Below, piece by piece: positions 1 to 7,169 of a DNA stretch of 13,940 bases. The DNA is taken from NCBI GenBank assembly GCA_039805865.1, contig JBDLTI010000044.1, positions 1-13,940 on the forward strand, in the 5' to 3' direction. A model generated the notes under the pieces. It saw only the letters and a program-made list of their open reading frames with translations. It made no database searches and had not been told where the DNA came from. Positions within the stretch are counted from its first letter, which is position 1. The number at the start of each line of letters is the position of its first letter. Source of the DNA: Fluviibacter sp039805865. GTDB taxonomy: Bacteria > Pseudomonadota > Gammaproteobacteria > Burkholderiales > Rhodocyclaceae. A program made the translations under genes and the position numbers.

Positions 1-1
1 C

Positions 2-1567
2 GATGTGTTGGATAAGGCTAAGGCTGATCTGCAGATGCTGCTTGATCGTAGCCGGGAGCAGGAGCTTAAGGCGCTGGCGAATTCTGAGGCTGCTTTGGCG
101 CGTATGAACCGCGCACAAAATGCTTTCATAGCAATCGATAAGAGCGGATCGGATCCGGTAAAAGTGGCGCAGGCCCGATCAGTGCTTGATGTGGCACAGG
201 CGGAAGAGGCGGCAGCACGTAGTGAAGTAGACCGTTTGCGCAGGATGATAGAGATCGGTGGATACGGCTTGCAGATCTGGGATGCGCGGGCGACTATTTA
301 CGCTAACCCGCGACCCGATGCCGCCACGCTGGAAGAGATTAGTCAGCGCGTTAAAACTGGTCTCGTACGTGTACGTCAGGCAAGGGACTTGCTGCAGCAG
401 GCTTTAACGAATAAAGAACAGCAGGCGTTTGATCTGCGTGAGTTACTTTTGACTTCTAAGTCAGAGCTGGATCGCCAGAGTTTTGCTGCCCGTTTGAAGG
501 CGGCAACCATTGAAATGGACAATACTCGGCTGGTTATGTCGGCGATTGATCGGTTCGAGCAATACCTGCTGGTGCTGCAATCAGAATTAGGTCTAAAAGA
601 TAAAGACAGGACACTGGCCGAGCATGGCATTGCTTATTGGCAACGTGTGACAGCTTTCGCTAAAACGGTGTGGCACTACGAGTTGTTTACAGTGGATGAC
701 GTGGTGGTTGCCGATGGTAAGGAAATCAAAACAATCCGTAGTGTTACCGTGGGCAAGAGCGTTGGTGCCATTGGCATTTTGGTGCTCGGTTTCTTCCTGG
801 TTTCTGTGGCGATTCGCGCATCAGTTGGCTTGGCAGAGCGTCGCCTCGGTTTGAAGTCGTCTGCGGCGACGGTTATTCGGCGCTGGTTAACGGTGATTGC
901 CACCGGCACGCTGATTATTCTGAGTTTTAATCTGGTGCAAATCCCCCTGAGTGTGTTTGCTTTCCTGGGGGGTGCCTTGGCGATTGGTGTAGGCTTTGGC
1001 ACCCAGAACTTGCTGAAGAACCTGATCAGTGGGGTCATGCTGCTGGTGGAGCGACCGATCCGTATTGGCGATCTGGTAGAGATTGATAACGTGCGTGGGC
1101 GCGTTACCTCGATCGGTATACGGTTTTCGACAATCCATAATTCGGATGGCATTGATACGTTGATTCCGAATAGTGAATTGGTTGAACGTAAGCTGACCAA
1201 CTGGACCTTCAGCAACCCGGATGTGCGCCGGGAAATACGGGTTGGCGTGGCTTACGGTGCCGATCCGGTACAGGTAAAGAATCTCATGCAATGCGCTGCG
1301 AAAGAGCATCCTGATGTCATGTCGACGCCGGAACCTATGGTCGTGCTGGATGATCTGGGAGATAACGCTATGATCTTTACACTGCGTTACTGGATTCGGA
1401 TTGAAAATGGCACAGATGGGCGTCGGGTGGATAGCGATTTGCGCTGTGAGATGCTCGAAAAACTCAATGGCGCTGGTATTGCCGTACCCTTTCCGCAGCG
1501 GGATATACGGTTAAGCGCAACAGAACCCTTGCCGGTATCAGTGGTGGGTCCTCGAGGACAGAGCTGA
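2..1567 (+). CDS. MscS-family mechanosensitive ion channel, 5'-truncated by window
   Basis: The product is the C-terminal 521 residues of a large inner-membrane mechanosensitive channel, which opens under membrane tension to release solutes after osmotic downshock. Counting from the GTG at position 5, residues 1-225 are rich in Ala, Glu, Leu, Arg and Gln and look like a coiled-coil periplasmic region. Hydrophobic segments follow at about 252-270, 293-312 and 315-345. The last has the Gly/Ala-rich MscS pore-helix pattern (GGALAIGVGFGTQ) followed by NLISG. The MscS beta domain follows (VERPIRIGDLVEI, then a TLIPNSELVERKLTNW stretch), then the alpha/beta C-terminal domain. The frame is open to the window edge (GAT before the GTG), and no signal peptide or outer helices are visible. 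The true start is therefore probably upstream, which points to an MscK/KefA-like large member rather than a small MscS. Family assignment is secure; the subfamily is inferred. Confidence 0.9.
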   Translation, partial: DVLDKAKADLQMLLDRSREQELKALANSEAALARMNRAQNAFIAIDKSGSDPVKVAQARSVLDVAQAEEAAARSEVDRLRRMIEIGGYGLQIWDARATIYANPRPDAATLEEISQRVKTGLVRVRQARDLLQQALTNKEQQAFDLRELLLTSKSELDRQSFAARLKAATIEMDNTRLVMSAIDRFEQYLLVLQSELGLKDKDRTLAEHGIAYWQRVTAFAKTVWHYELFTVDDVVVADGKEIKTIRSVTVGKSVGAIGILVLGFFLVSVAIRASVGLAERRLGLKSSAATVIRRWLTVIATGTLIILSFNLVQIPLSVFAFLGGALAIGVGFGTQNLLKNLISGVMLLVERPIRIGDLVEIDNVRGRVTSIGIRFSTIHNSDGIDTLIPNSELVERKLTNWTFSNPDVRREIRVGVAYGADPVQVKNLMQCAAKEHPDVMSTPEPMVVLDDLGDNAMIFTLRYWIRIENGTDGRRVDSDLRCEMLEKLNGAGIAVPFPQRDIRLSATEPLPVSVVGPRGQS

Positions 1568-1644
1568 ACGCTTGGAATGGTGTGGTTTTTTTACAACGCC
1601 ACGTAATTTCTTACGGAATGATTAAACCTGTAAGGGGAATGTAA

Positions 1645-1695
1645 GCGTGGGTTCGTACCCTTGCTCCACGCGCTAAATGTGTAATCCGTTAGCGC
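1645..1695 (+). promoter_or_regulatory. Overlapping inverted repeats in the yjcH-actP leader
   Basis: The 152-base gap between the channel gene and yjcH holds two perfect inverted repeats in a row. GCGTGG at 1645-1650 pairs with CCACGC at 1666-1671. GCGCTAA at 1670-1676 pairs with TTAGCGC at 1689-1695. The two stems share bases 1670-1671, and a smaller GGGT/ACCC pair (1649-1652, 1657-1660) competes with the first stem. The second stem ends 9 bases before the strong ribosome binding site. The repeats could be RNA hairpins or a protein operator. I see no clear -35/-10 pair in this gap. Confidence 0.4.
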
Positions 1696-1704
1696 ATCCA
1701 TAAA

Positions 1705-1713
1705 AAGGAGGAG
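1705..1713 (+). promoter_or_regulatory. Strong ribosome binding site of yjcH
   Basis: AAGGAGGAG lies 6 bases before the ATG at 1720. It is a near-perfect match to the anti-Shine-Dalgarno sequence and fixes the yjcH start. It is the strongest binding site in the window, in keeping with the heavily biased codon use of the two genes behind it. Confidence 0.85.
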
Positions 1714-1719
1714 TAATCC

Positions 1720-2028
1720 ATGCTAGACCCAACGACAGCCAAGTTATTGGCAGATCCGAAGTATCAGGAGCTGGTCTCGGTCCGCAACAGCTACAGCTGG
1801 ATCTGTACCGTGCTGATGCTGATTGTGTACTTTGGCTTCATTCTGACCCTGGCTTTTGACAAGGCCATCTTTGCCCAGAAAATCGGTGACGGCGTTATGT
1901 CACTTGGTGTTCCGGTGGGTCTGGGTGTGATTCTGTTCACCATCGCCATCACGGGCATCTATGTTCGTAAGGCCAACACGGACTTCGACGCAATGAAGGA
2001 CGCACTGGTTAAGGACATCCAAAAATGA
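1720..2028 (+). CDS. yjcH: DUF485 small membrane protein (YjcH-like)
   Basis: This is a 102-residue inner-membrane protein of the DUF485 family, close in length to E. coli YjcH (about 104). Two hydrophobic segments are visible, at about residues 28-48 (ICTVLMLIVYFGFILTLAF) and 64-82 (GVPVGLGVILFTIAITGIY). The second is followed by the family-typical stretch in which a Tyr, basic residues and Ala-Asn precede Asp-Phe-Asp. Family members are nearly always encoded directly before an acetate/solute symporter, and their exact job is unknown; an accessory role to ActP is inferred. The start is fixed by a very strong ribosome binding site. Its stop overlaps the actP start in an ATGA arrangement, so the two are probably translationally coupled. 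The usual third partner, acs (acetyl-CoA synthetase), is not upstream here. Confidence 0.9.
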   Translation: MLDPTTAKLLADPKYQELVSVRNSYSWICTVLMLIVYFGFILTLAFDKAIFAQKIGDGVMSLGVPVGLGVILFTIAITGIYVRKANTDFDAMKDALVKDIQK

Positions 2029-3707
2029 CCAAAATGAATAAGACTCTGATTGCGCTGGGCGCACTCCTCGCGAGTGGTGCGGCTCTGGCTGCTGGTGCGG
2101 ATCTGGGCAACACCGCCAAGCAAGCTACGAACTGGACCGCTATTGTCATGTTCGGCATCTTCGTTCTGTTTACGCTCTACATTACCAAGTGGGCTGCAGG
2201 CAAAACAAAGACGGCTGCTGACTTCTACACGGCTGGTGGCGGTATCACTGGCTTCCAGAACGGCCTGGCGATTGCTGGCGACTACATGTCGGCTGCTTCG
2301 TTCCTGGGTATTTCCGGTCTGGTGTTCGCTAACGGCTTCGACGGCCTGATCTTCTCGATCGGCTGGCTGGTCGGTTGGCCAATCATCACCTTCCTGCTGG
2401 CAGAGCGTCTGCGTAACCTCGGCAAATTTACCTTTGCTGACGTGGCCTCGTACCGCTTCTCGCAAACCCCAGTGCGTATTTTCGCTGCGACGGGTTCGCT
2501 GGTTGTGGTTGCCTTCTACATGATTGCCCAGATGGTGGGTGCTGGTCAGCTGATCAAGGTACTCTTTGGTCTGGACTACACCATTGCCGTTATTCTGGTT
2601 GGCATTCTGATGATGATGTACGTGCTGTTCGGCGGTATGACGGCGACCACCTGGGTTCAGGTGATCAAGGCTGTGATGCTGCTGTCGGGCGCAACCTTCA
2701 TGGCTGGTGCTGTACTGTTTGCTTTCGGCTTCAGCCCAGAAGCACTGTTTGCCAAGGCTGTTGAAATCCATCCGAAGCACGATGCCATCATGGCACCAGG
2801 TGGCCTGATCAAAGATCCGATCTCGGCAATCTCGGTGGGTATGGCGCTGATGTTCGGTACGGCTGGTCTGCCACATATCCTGATGCGCTTCTTCACGGTA
2901 CCTAACGCCAAAGAAGCACGTAAGTCGGTGGGTTGGGCAACCGTTTGGATCGGTTACTTCTACATCCTGACCTTCATCATCGGTTTCGGCGCGATTGTGT
3001 TCCTGATGCAGGATCCAGCTGCGTACTACGTTGATGGTGATCTGGCCAAGGGTCTGAAGGGCGGCGGCAACATGGCTGCTATCCATCTGTCGAACGCTGT
3101 CGGTGGTGACCTGTTCCTGGGCTTCATCTCGGCTGTGGCTTTTGCAACCATTCTGGCTGTGGTAGCCGGTCTGACACTGGCTGGTGCTTCGGCTGTGTCG
3201 CATGACCTGTACGCTACAGTTATCAAGAAGGGTCAGGCTGAGCAGGCTGCTGAAATGCGTGTATCGAAAATCACAACCATTGCTCTGGCAGTTCTGGCAA
3301 TTTTCCTGGGCATCGCCTTCGAAAAGCAGAACGTTGCCTACATGGTGATGTTGGCCTTCGCTATCGCTTGTTCTGCTAACTTCCCAGTGCTGTTCATGTC
3401 GCTGATGTGGAAAGACTGTACGACTAAGGGTGCTGTAACTGGTGGCTTTGTTGGCCTGATCGCTTCGGCTGGTCTGACCATCCTGTCGCCAACCGTTTGG
3501 GAAGCTGTTATGGGCAACCCGAAGGGTAGCGCACCGTTCCCTTACGGTTCGCCAGCTCTGTTCTCGATGACGGCTGCTTTCGCAACCATCTGGATCGTGT
3601 CGCTGCTCGATAAGAGTGCCCGCGCCCAGGTCGACCGCGAAGGCTACCCAGCACAGCAAGTTCGTTGCGAAACGGGCATTGGTGCTTCGGGTGCATCGGG
3701 TCACTAA
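2025..3707 (+). CDS. actP: Cation/acetate symporter ActP
   Basis: This is a 560-residue sodium:solute symporter (SSF family) that imports acetate, and probably other short monocarboxylates, across the inner membrane. It has an N-terminal signal-like hydrophobic stretch ending near AALAAGAD (residues 9-26), as E. coli ActP does, and then about 13 membrane helices. Strongly conserved family segments include DFYTAGGGITGFQNGLAIAG, GDYMSAASFLGISG, LVGWPIITFLLAERLRNLG, FADVASYR, FGTAGLPHILMRFFTVP and LAGASAVSHDLYA. The length fits the family (about 550). The ATG at 2025 overlaps the yjcH stop and has AAGGA 9 bases upstream; a second ATG at 2034 is possible. Codon use is extreme: apparently no TTA, CTA or TCA, and CCA favoured for proline, unlike the neighbours, which suggests high expression. 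A strong terminator follows. Confidence 0.96.
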   Translation: MTKMNKTLIALGALLASGAALAAGADLGNTAKQATNWTAIVMFGIFVLFTLYITKWAAGKTKTAADFYTAGGGITGFQNGLAIAGDYMSAASFLGISGLVFANGFDGLIFSIGWLVGWPIITFLLAERLRNLGKFTFADVASYRFSQTPVRIFAATGSLVVVAFYMIAQMVGAGQLIKVLFGLDYTIAVILVGILMMMYVLFGGMTATTWVQVIKAVMLLSGATFMAGAVLFAFGFSPEALFAKAVEIHPKHDAIMAPGGLIKDPISAISVGMALMFGTAGLPHILMRFFTVPNAKEARKSVGWATVWIGYFYILTFIIGFGAIVFLMQDPAAYYVDGDLAKGLKGGGNMAAIHLSNAVGGDLFLGFISAVAFATILAVVAGLTLAGASAVSHDLYATVIKKGQAEQAAEMRVSKITTIALAVLAIFLGIAFEKQNVAYMVMLAFAIACSANFPVLFMSLMWKDCTTKGAVTGGFVGLIASAGLTILSPTVWEAVMGNPKGSAPFPYGSPALFSMTAAFATIWIVSLLDKSARAQVDREGYPAQQVRCETGIGASGASGH

Positions 3708-3737
3708 GTGGCTTTAGCGTAACTTCGCGTTATGCTG

Positions 3738-3770
3738 AAAAGACCCGGGCTTCGGCCCGGGTCTTTTTTT
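3738..3770 (+). terminator. Rho-independent terminator of yjcH-actP
   Basis: A perfect 9-bp stem, GACCCGGGC (3742-3750) with GCCCGGGTC (3755-3763), closes a stable TTCG tetraloop. It is flanked by AAAA before and TTTTTTT after (3764-3770). It lies 30 bases after the actP stop and separates that operon from hemA. Confidence 0.95.
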
Positions 3771-3836
3771 GTGCATTAAATTTATGGCATTTGTTGCGCA
3801 ATCCCTTAATGGGCGGGGCGATCAGCTTGTGCCGGA

Positions 3837-3845
3837 TGTTATACT
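3837..3845 (+). promoter_or_regulatory. Candidate hemA promoter (extended -10)
   Basis: TGTTATACT is an extended -10 element: TG at 3837-3838, one base, then TATACT at 3840-3845, a 5 of 6 match to TATAAT. No good -35 is present at 16-18 bases upstream, which is typical for extended -10 promoters. Transcription would begin near 3852, giving a leader of about 27 bases. AGGA at 3861-3864 is the only visible ribosome binding site, 14 bases from the ATG, which is long. Confidence 0.55.
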
Positions 3846-3878
3846 CACCGCCGTTCTTGCAGGAATTTCCCGGGTACT

Positions 3879-5135
3879 ATGCCGCTTCACCTTATCGGAC
3901 TCAATCACCATACTGCCCCCCTGGCGATTCGGGAGCGGGTAGCGATTGCCGCTGATTCTGTAGGGGGTGCGCTCGGCACTTTGCGCCAAATGGGCGCAGC
4001 TGAAGAGGCGGCAATTTTGTCCACCTGTAATCGTACCGAGCTCTATGTCTCGGCAAATACGGTTGATGTGGTACTAGAGTGGTGGATGCAGCACGCGGGT
4101 ATGTCGCTCGAGGAAGCGCGCCCTTATATTTACCACCATTCAGATCAGGATGCTGTGCGTCAAGCCTTGCGTGTCGCCGCCGGGTTGGATTCTATGGTGT
4201 TGGGTGAACCTCAAATACTGGGGCAGATGAAAGATGCCGTTCGCACCGCGGAACAGGTTGGGGCGCTAGGCAGCAATCTGCATCGATTGTTTCAGCATGC
4301 GTTTGCTGTCGCGAAAGAAATTCGCAGTACCACCGGCATTGGTGAAAGTGTTGTCTCGATGGCTGCGGCCTCTGTGCGTTTGGCGGAGCGTATTTTCGGT
4401 GATCTGTCTGAACAGTCTGTGCTGTTTGTCGGCGCCGGCGAGATGGTTGAGCTCTGTGCGACACACTTCGCAGCCAGCAAACCTAAACGGATGGTTGTAG
4501 CTAACCGCACCATAGAACGCGCGAGCGAATTAGCCCAACAGATTCACGGTGAACCAATGCGGTTGACTCAGGTTGCCGAGGCTTTGCCGCAGTTTGATAT
4601 TGTTATTTCGTGTACGGCCAGTTCATTGCCCATTATCGGTTTAGGTATGGTGGAACGGGCGATCAAGGCAAGACGTCACCGACCGATGTTTATGGTGGAT
4701 CTAGCGGTGCCACGAGACATTGAGTCTGAAGTGGCCGATCTTGATGACGTTTTTCTTTATACGGTGGATGACCTGGCCAGCGTGGTGCAGAGTGGTATGG
4801 CATCACGCCAGGCCGCGGTGGTTGAGGCGGAAAGCATTATTGCCGGGCGACTGGGGGATTTTCTGGATTGGCATGCGCGGCGAGCTCATGTGCCGGTCAT
4901 CCAGGCTTTCCGTGATGGTGCAACCCAGTTGCGGGTGCAGGAACTCGAGTTGGCAAAGAAGCGTTTAGCCAAAGGTGAGTCTGCTGAGCAGGTGCTTGAG
5001 CAGATGGCAACACGGCTAACCAATAAATTTCTACATGGACCGCTTTCTGCCATGAACAAGGCAGAAGCTTCTGACCGAGAGGCACTTCAAGAGGCGATGC
5101 GTCGGTTTATGGCGGGTTGGGACGCATCCGAATGA
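3879..5135 (+). CDS. hemA: Glutamyl-tRNA reductase
   Basis: HemA reduces the glutamate on glutamyl-tRNA(Glu), using NADPH, to glutamate-1-semialdehyde. This is the first committed step of tetrapyrrole (haem) synthesis by the C5 pathway, in the cytoplasm. The 418 residues match the E. coli length. The N-terminus MPLHLIGLNHHTAPL is typical. The catalytic cysteine is Cys50 in STCNRTELY, and MVLGEPQILGQMK is the conserved tRNA/substrate region. The Rossmann NADPH domain shows VLFVGAGEM followed by VVANRT. The C-terminal third is the helical dimerisation domain. The stop overlaps the next gene's ATG (ATGA), suggesting coupling. In many proteobacteria hemA is followed directly by prfA and prmC; here a permease gene and a tRNA gene come between. 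Confidence 0.97.
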   Translation: MPLHLIGLNHHTAPLAIRERVAIAADSVGGALGTLRQMGAAEEAAILSTCNRTELYVSANTVDVVLEWWMQHAGMSLEEARPYIYHHSDQDAVRQALRVAAGLDSMVLGEPQILGQMKDAVRTAEQVGALGSNLHRLFQHAFAVAKEIRSTTGIGESVVSMAAASVRLAERIFGDLSEQSVLFVGAGEMVELCATHFAASKPKRMVVANRTIERASELAQQIHGEPMRLTQVAEALPQFDIVISCTASSLPIIGLGMVERAIKARRHRPMFMVDLAVPRDIESEVADLDDVFLYTVDDLASVVQSGMASRQAAVVEAESIIAGRLGDFLDWHARRAHVPVIQAFRDGATQLRVQELELAKKRLAKGESAEQVLEQMATRLTNKFLHGPLSAMNKAEASDREALQEAMRRFMAGWDASE

Positions 5136-5932
5136 GTTGGTGGTTACTGACCTACCTGCTTTTGGGGATGGGCTCTGGTTTTGTTGCTGGCCTATTTGGC
5201 GTAGGCGGTGGTTTGACGATTGTGCCTATTCTGCTGATGTTGTTCCAGGTGCAAGGGTTTCCAGAAGCCCAGCTGATGCATTTGGCGCTGGGAACGGCAA
5301 TGGCAACCATTGTGGTGACCTCTCTATCTAGCATGCGGGCGCACCATCAGCATGGTGGGGTTCGGTGGGATATTTTTCGTTCTATGGCGCCCGGTTTGGT
5401 TGTGGGCACCTTTGTAGGCAGTTTGTTTGCGAGCCGTGTCCCGACAGATGCTATGGCAATCGTTTTCACCTGCATCGTGTATTGGGCATCGCTCCAGATG
5501 CTGCTCGACATCAAACCAAAGCCAACGCGTGAATTGCCCGGTGCCGCGGGATTGATTCGTGTTGGTGGCCTCATTGGTGGTGTTTCTAGCTTAGTTGCGG
5601 CGGGGGGCGGTTTTTTATCGGTGCCTTTTATGGTGCTGTGTAACGTTAATATTCGTCAGGCCGTCGGGACTTCATCGGCGTTAGGTTTTCCGATTGCGCT
5701 AGCAGGGGTTATTGGCTATATCCTGGGCGGCTGGTCAGTATCTGATTTGCCCGGCCCTAATCTCGGCTTTGTGTATCTGCCGGCCTTCGCGGGTGTGGTC
5801 GTTGCAACAGTTTTTATGGCACCGGTAGGGGCTAAGTTGGCGCACAGTTTGCCGGTCAAGCAGCTTAAACGGGCGTTTGGCGTGATGCTGGCCTTGCTGG
5901 CGACCAAGATGCTCTGGAATTTGTTAGGTTGA
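5132..5932 (+). CDS. TSUP (TauE/SafE) family membrane permease
   Basis: This is a 266-residue inner-membrane protein of the TSUP family, whose characterised members export sulfite, sulfoacetate or similar anions or take up organosulfur compounds. The substrate here cannot be read from the sequence. It shows the two-fold internal repeat of the family. Half one has GVGGGLTIVP (23-32) and ALGTAMATI (52-60); half two has AAGGGFLSVP (156-165) and AVGTSSALGFPIAL (177-190). About eight hydrophobic segments are evident. I chose the ATG at 5132, which overlaps the hemA stop by 4 bases and gives a normal hydrophobic N-terminus. A TTG at 5117 in frame would add five polar residues inside hemA and is less likely. 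No strong ribosome binding site is seen, so coupling to hemA translation is inferred. Confidence 0.9.
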   Translation: MSWWLLTYLLLGMGSGFVAGLFGVGGGLTIVPILLMLFQVQGFPEAQLMHLALGTAMATIVVTSLSSMRAHHQHGGVRWDIFRSMAPGLVVGTFVGSLFASRVPTDAMAIVFTCIVYWASLQMLLDIKPKPTRELPGAAGLIRVGGLIGGVSSLVAAGGGFLSVPFMVLCNVNIRQAVGTSSALGFPIALAGVIGYILGGWSVSDLPGPNLGFVYLPAFAGVVVATVFMAPVGAKLAHSLPVKQLKRAFGVMLALLATKMLWNLLG

Positions 5933-5937
5933 TATCT

Positions 5938-5954
5938 GAGCCGAATTGCGGCTC
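5938..5954 (+). other. Hairpin between the permease gene and tRNA-Leu
   Basis: GAGCCG (5938-5943) and CGGCTC (5949-5954) form a perfect 6-bp inverted repeat with a 5-base AATTG loop, starting 5 bases after the permease stop. No T-tract follows, so it is at best a weak terminator. It also covers the place where the -35 of the tRNA promoter should lie and could be an operator. Confidence 0.4.
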
Positions 5955-5961
5955 GTGCAGG

Positions 5962-5967
5962 TACAAT
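5962..5967 (+). promoter_or_regulatory. Candidate -10 of tRNA-Leu (and prfA)
   Basis: TACAAT (5 of 6) is followed by a GC-rich discriminator (GACGCCC) and then, 11 bases after the hexamer, the first base of the tRNA. GC-rich discriminators are usual for stringently controlled stable-RNA promoters. The -35 is not recognisable at normal spacing: TTGATA at 5929 would give a 27-base spacer. Confidence 0.5.
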
Positions 5968-5978
5968 GACGCCCTGAT

Positions 5979-6064
5979 GCGGGTGTGGTGAAATTGGTAA
6001 ACACAGCAGACTTAAAATCTGCCGGCGAATAGCCTTGCCGGTTCAAGTCCGGCCATCCGCACCA
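5979..6064 (+). tRNA. tRNA-Leu, anticodon TAA
   Basis: This is an 86-base class II tRNA with a full cloverleaf. The acceptor stem is GCGGGTG (5979-5985) with CATCCGC (6054-6060), containing one G-U pair. The D-loop has GGTAA. The anticodon stem is GCAGA/TCTGC around loop CTTAAAA, with anticodon TAA at 6013-6015. The long variable arm at 6023-6036 has a GGC/GCC stem. The T-stem is GCCGG/CCGGC with loop TTCAAGT. The discriminator base is A (6061) and CCA is encoded (6062-6064). It reads the leucine codons UUA and UUG. Confidence 0.97.
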
Positions 6065-6081
6065 TTTTCTTTAAGCTCGCC

Positions 6082-7164
6082 ATGAAACCCAGTCTCCTCG
6101 ATAAACTCCGACAACTTGCAGATCGTTTGCAAGCACTGGATCTGCGGTTGAGTGAGCAGGGGGTTCATGACGATCTGGACGATTTTCGCCGCATATCCAA
6201 GGAGCGGGCTGAAATCGAGCCGGTGGTAGCGCTTTACGAAACCTACTGCCAGTGTTTGTCGGATCTCGCGGCAGCAGAAGCGATGCTGGCAGATCCGGAC
6301 ATGAAGAGTCTGGCTCAAGAGGAAATCGCCACCGTTAAGGCTGATTTGCCTGGCTTAGAGCAACAGTTGCAAACCCTGCTGTTGCCACGCGATCCCGCCG
6401 ACGAAAAGAATGTCATCGTTGAAATTCGTGCCGGTACCGGCGGTGATGAATCGGCATTGTTTGCCGGTGACCTGTTCCGCATGTATAGCCGTTTTGCCGA
6501 GCGCCGTCGTTGGCAGGTTGAGTTGATTTCGGCCAGCGAATCGGATTTGGGCGGTTATAAGGAAATCATCTTCCGGGTGATCGGTCAGGGTGCCTATTCC
6601 GTACTCAAATTTGAATCGGGCGGCCATCGTGTTCAGCGCGTGCCTGAAACCGAAACCCAGGGCCGTATTCATACCTCGGCTTGTACAGTGGCGGTGATGC
6701 CGGAAGCCGATGCAATGGAAGCTATTACGATTAATCCGGCTGAACTGCGGATTGATACCTTCCGCGCTTCCGGCGCAGGTGGGCAGCACATTAATAAAAC
6801 CGATTCAGCGGTGCGCATCACCCATTTGCCGACGGGTACGGTTGTCGAGTGCCAGGATGGTCGTTCGCAGCATCAGAACCGGGATCAGGCCATGCGGGTA
6901 CTGGTGGCGCGTATTGAAGATCAACGCCGCCGCGCAGCCCATGCGGAAGAAGCGGCAACCCGTAAGAGCCTGATTGGTAGTGGCGATCGCTCCGAACGGA
7001 TTCGTACTTATAACTTTCCGCAGGGTCGGATGACAGACCATCGGATTAATCTGACGCTGTACAAGTTGTCTTATCTGATGGATGGCGATATGGAAGAGCT
7101 GGCGCGTTCGCTGGCCGCCGAGCATCAGGCCGAGCAGCTGGCCGCATTGGCTGATCAGGACTAA
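6082..7164 (+). CDS. prfA: Peptide chain release factor 1 (RF1)
   Basis: RF1 recognises the stop codons UAA and UAG in the ribosomal A site and triggers release of the finished protein. The 360 residues match the family length. The codon-recognition tripeptide of the PxT type is PET at 188-190, inside HRVQRVPETETQGRIHTSA, which marks RF1 rather than RF2. The catalytic GGQ is at 233-235 (GAGGQHINKTDSAVRITH). The N-terminus MKPSLLDKL resembles E. coli RF1, so the ATG at 6082 is well supported. Only 17 bases separate it from the tRNA-Leu CCA end, and they contain no Shine-Dalgarno sequence. It is probably transcribed together with the tRNA. The stop is 5 bases before prmC, whose product methylates the GGQ glutamine of this protein. 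Confidence 0.97.
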   Translation: MKPSLLDKLRQLADRLQALDLRLSEQGVHDDLDDFRRISKERAEIEPVVALYETYCQCLSDLAAAEAMLADPDMKSLAQEEIATVKADLPGLEQQLQTLLLPRDPADEKNVIVEIRAGTGGDESALFAGDLFRMYSRFAERRRWQVELISASESDLGGYKEIIFRVIGQGAYSVLKFESGGHRVQRVPETETQGRIHTSACTVAVMPEADAMEAITINPAELRIDTFRASGAGGQHINKTDSAVRITHLPTGTVVECQDGRSQHQNRDQAMRVLVARIEDQRRRAAHAEEAATRKSLIGSGDRSERIRTYNFPQGRMTDHRINLTLYKLSYLMDGDMEELARSLAAEHQAEQLAALADQD

Positions 7165-7169
7165 TTAAG

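Noticed and set aside
1602..1615. CGTAA/TTACG hairpin after the MscS-type gene
   Set aside because: Only 5 bp, weak, and no T-tract follows, so it is not a credible terminator.
1648..1665. Sigma-54-like TGG...TTGCT in front of yjcH
   Set aside because: The GG to GC spacing is 11 or 12 rather than the required 10, and the conserved CAC is missing.
1959..3704. 581-codon open frame antisense to actP
   Set aside because: It is aligned with actP codons, starts with GTG, has a His/Gln/Asn/Ser/Arg-rich unnatural composition and no domain; it is a by-product of actP codon bias.
5117..5131. TTG at 5117 as permease start
   Set aside because: It would add five residues inside hemA; the ATG at 5132 in the ATGA overlap is the better start.
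5929..5967. TTGATA as -35 for the tRNA-Leu promoter
   Set aside because: The spacer to TACAAT is 27 bases, too long for sigma-70.
5979..6064. tRNA-Leu as an attachment site of an integrated element
   Set aside because: No integrase, no repeated tRNA 3' end elsewhere in the window, and housekeeping genes lie on both sides.
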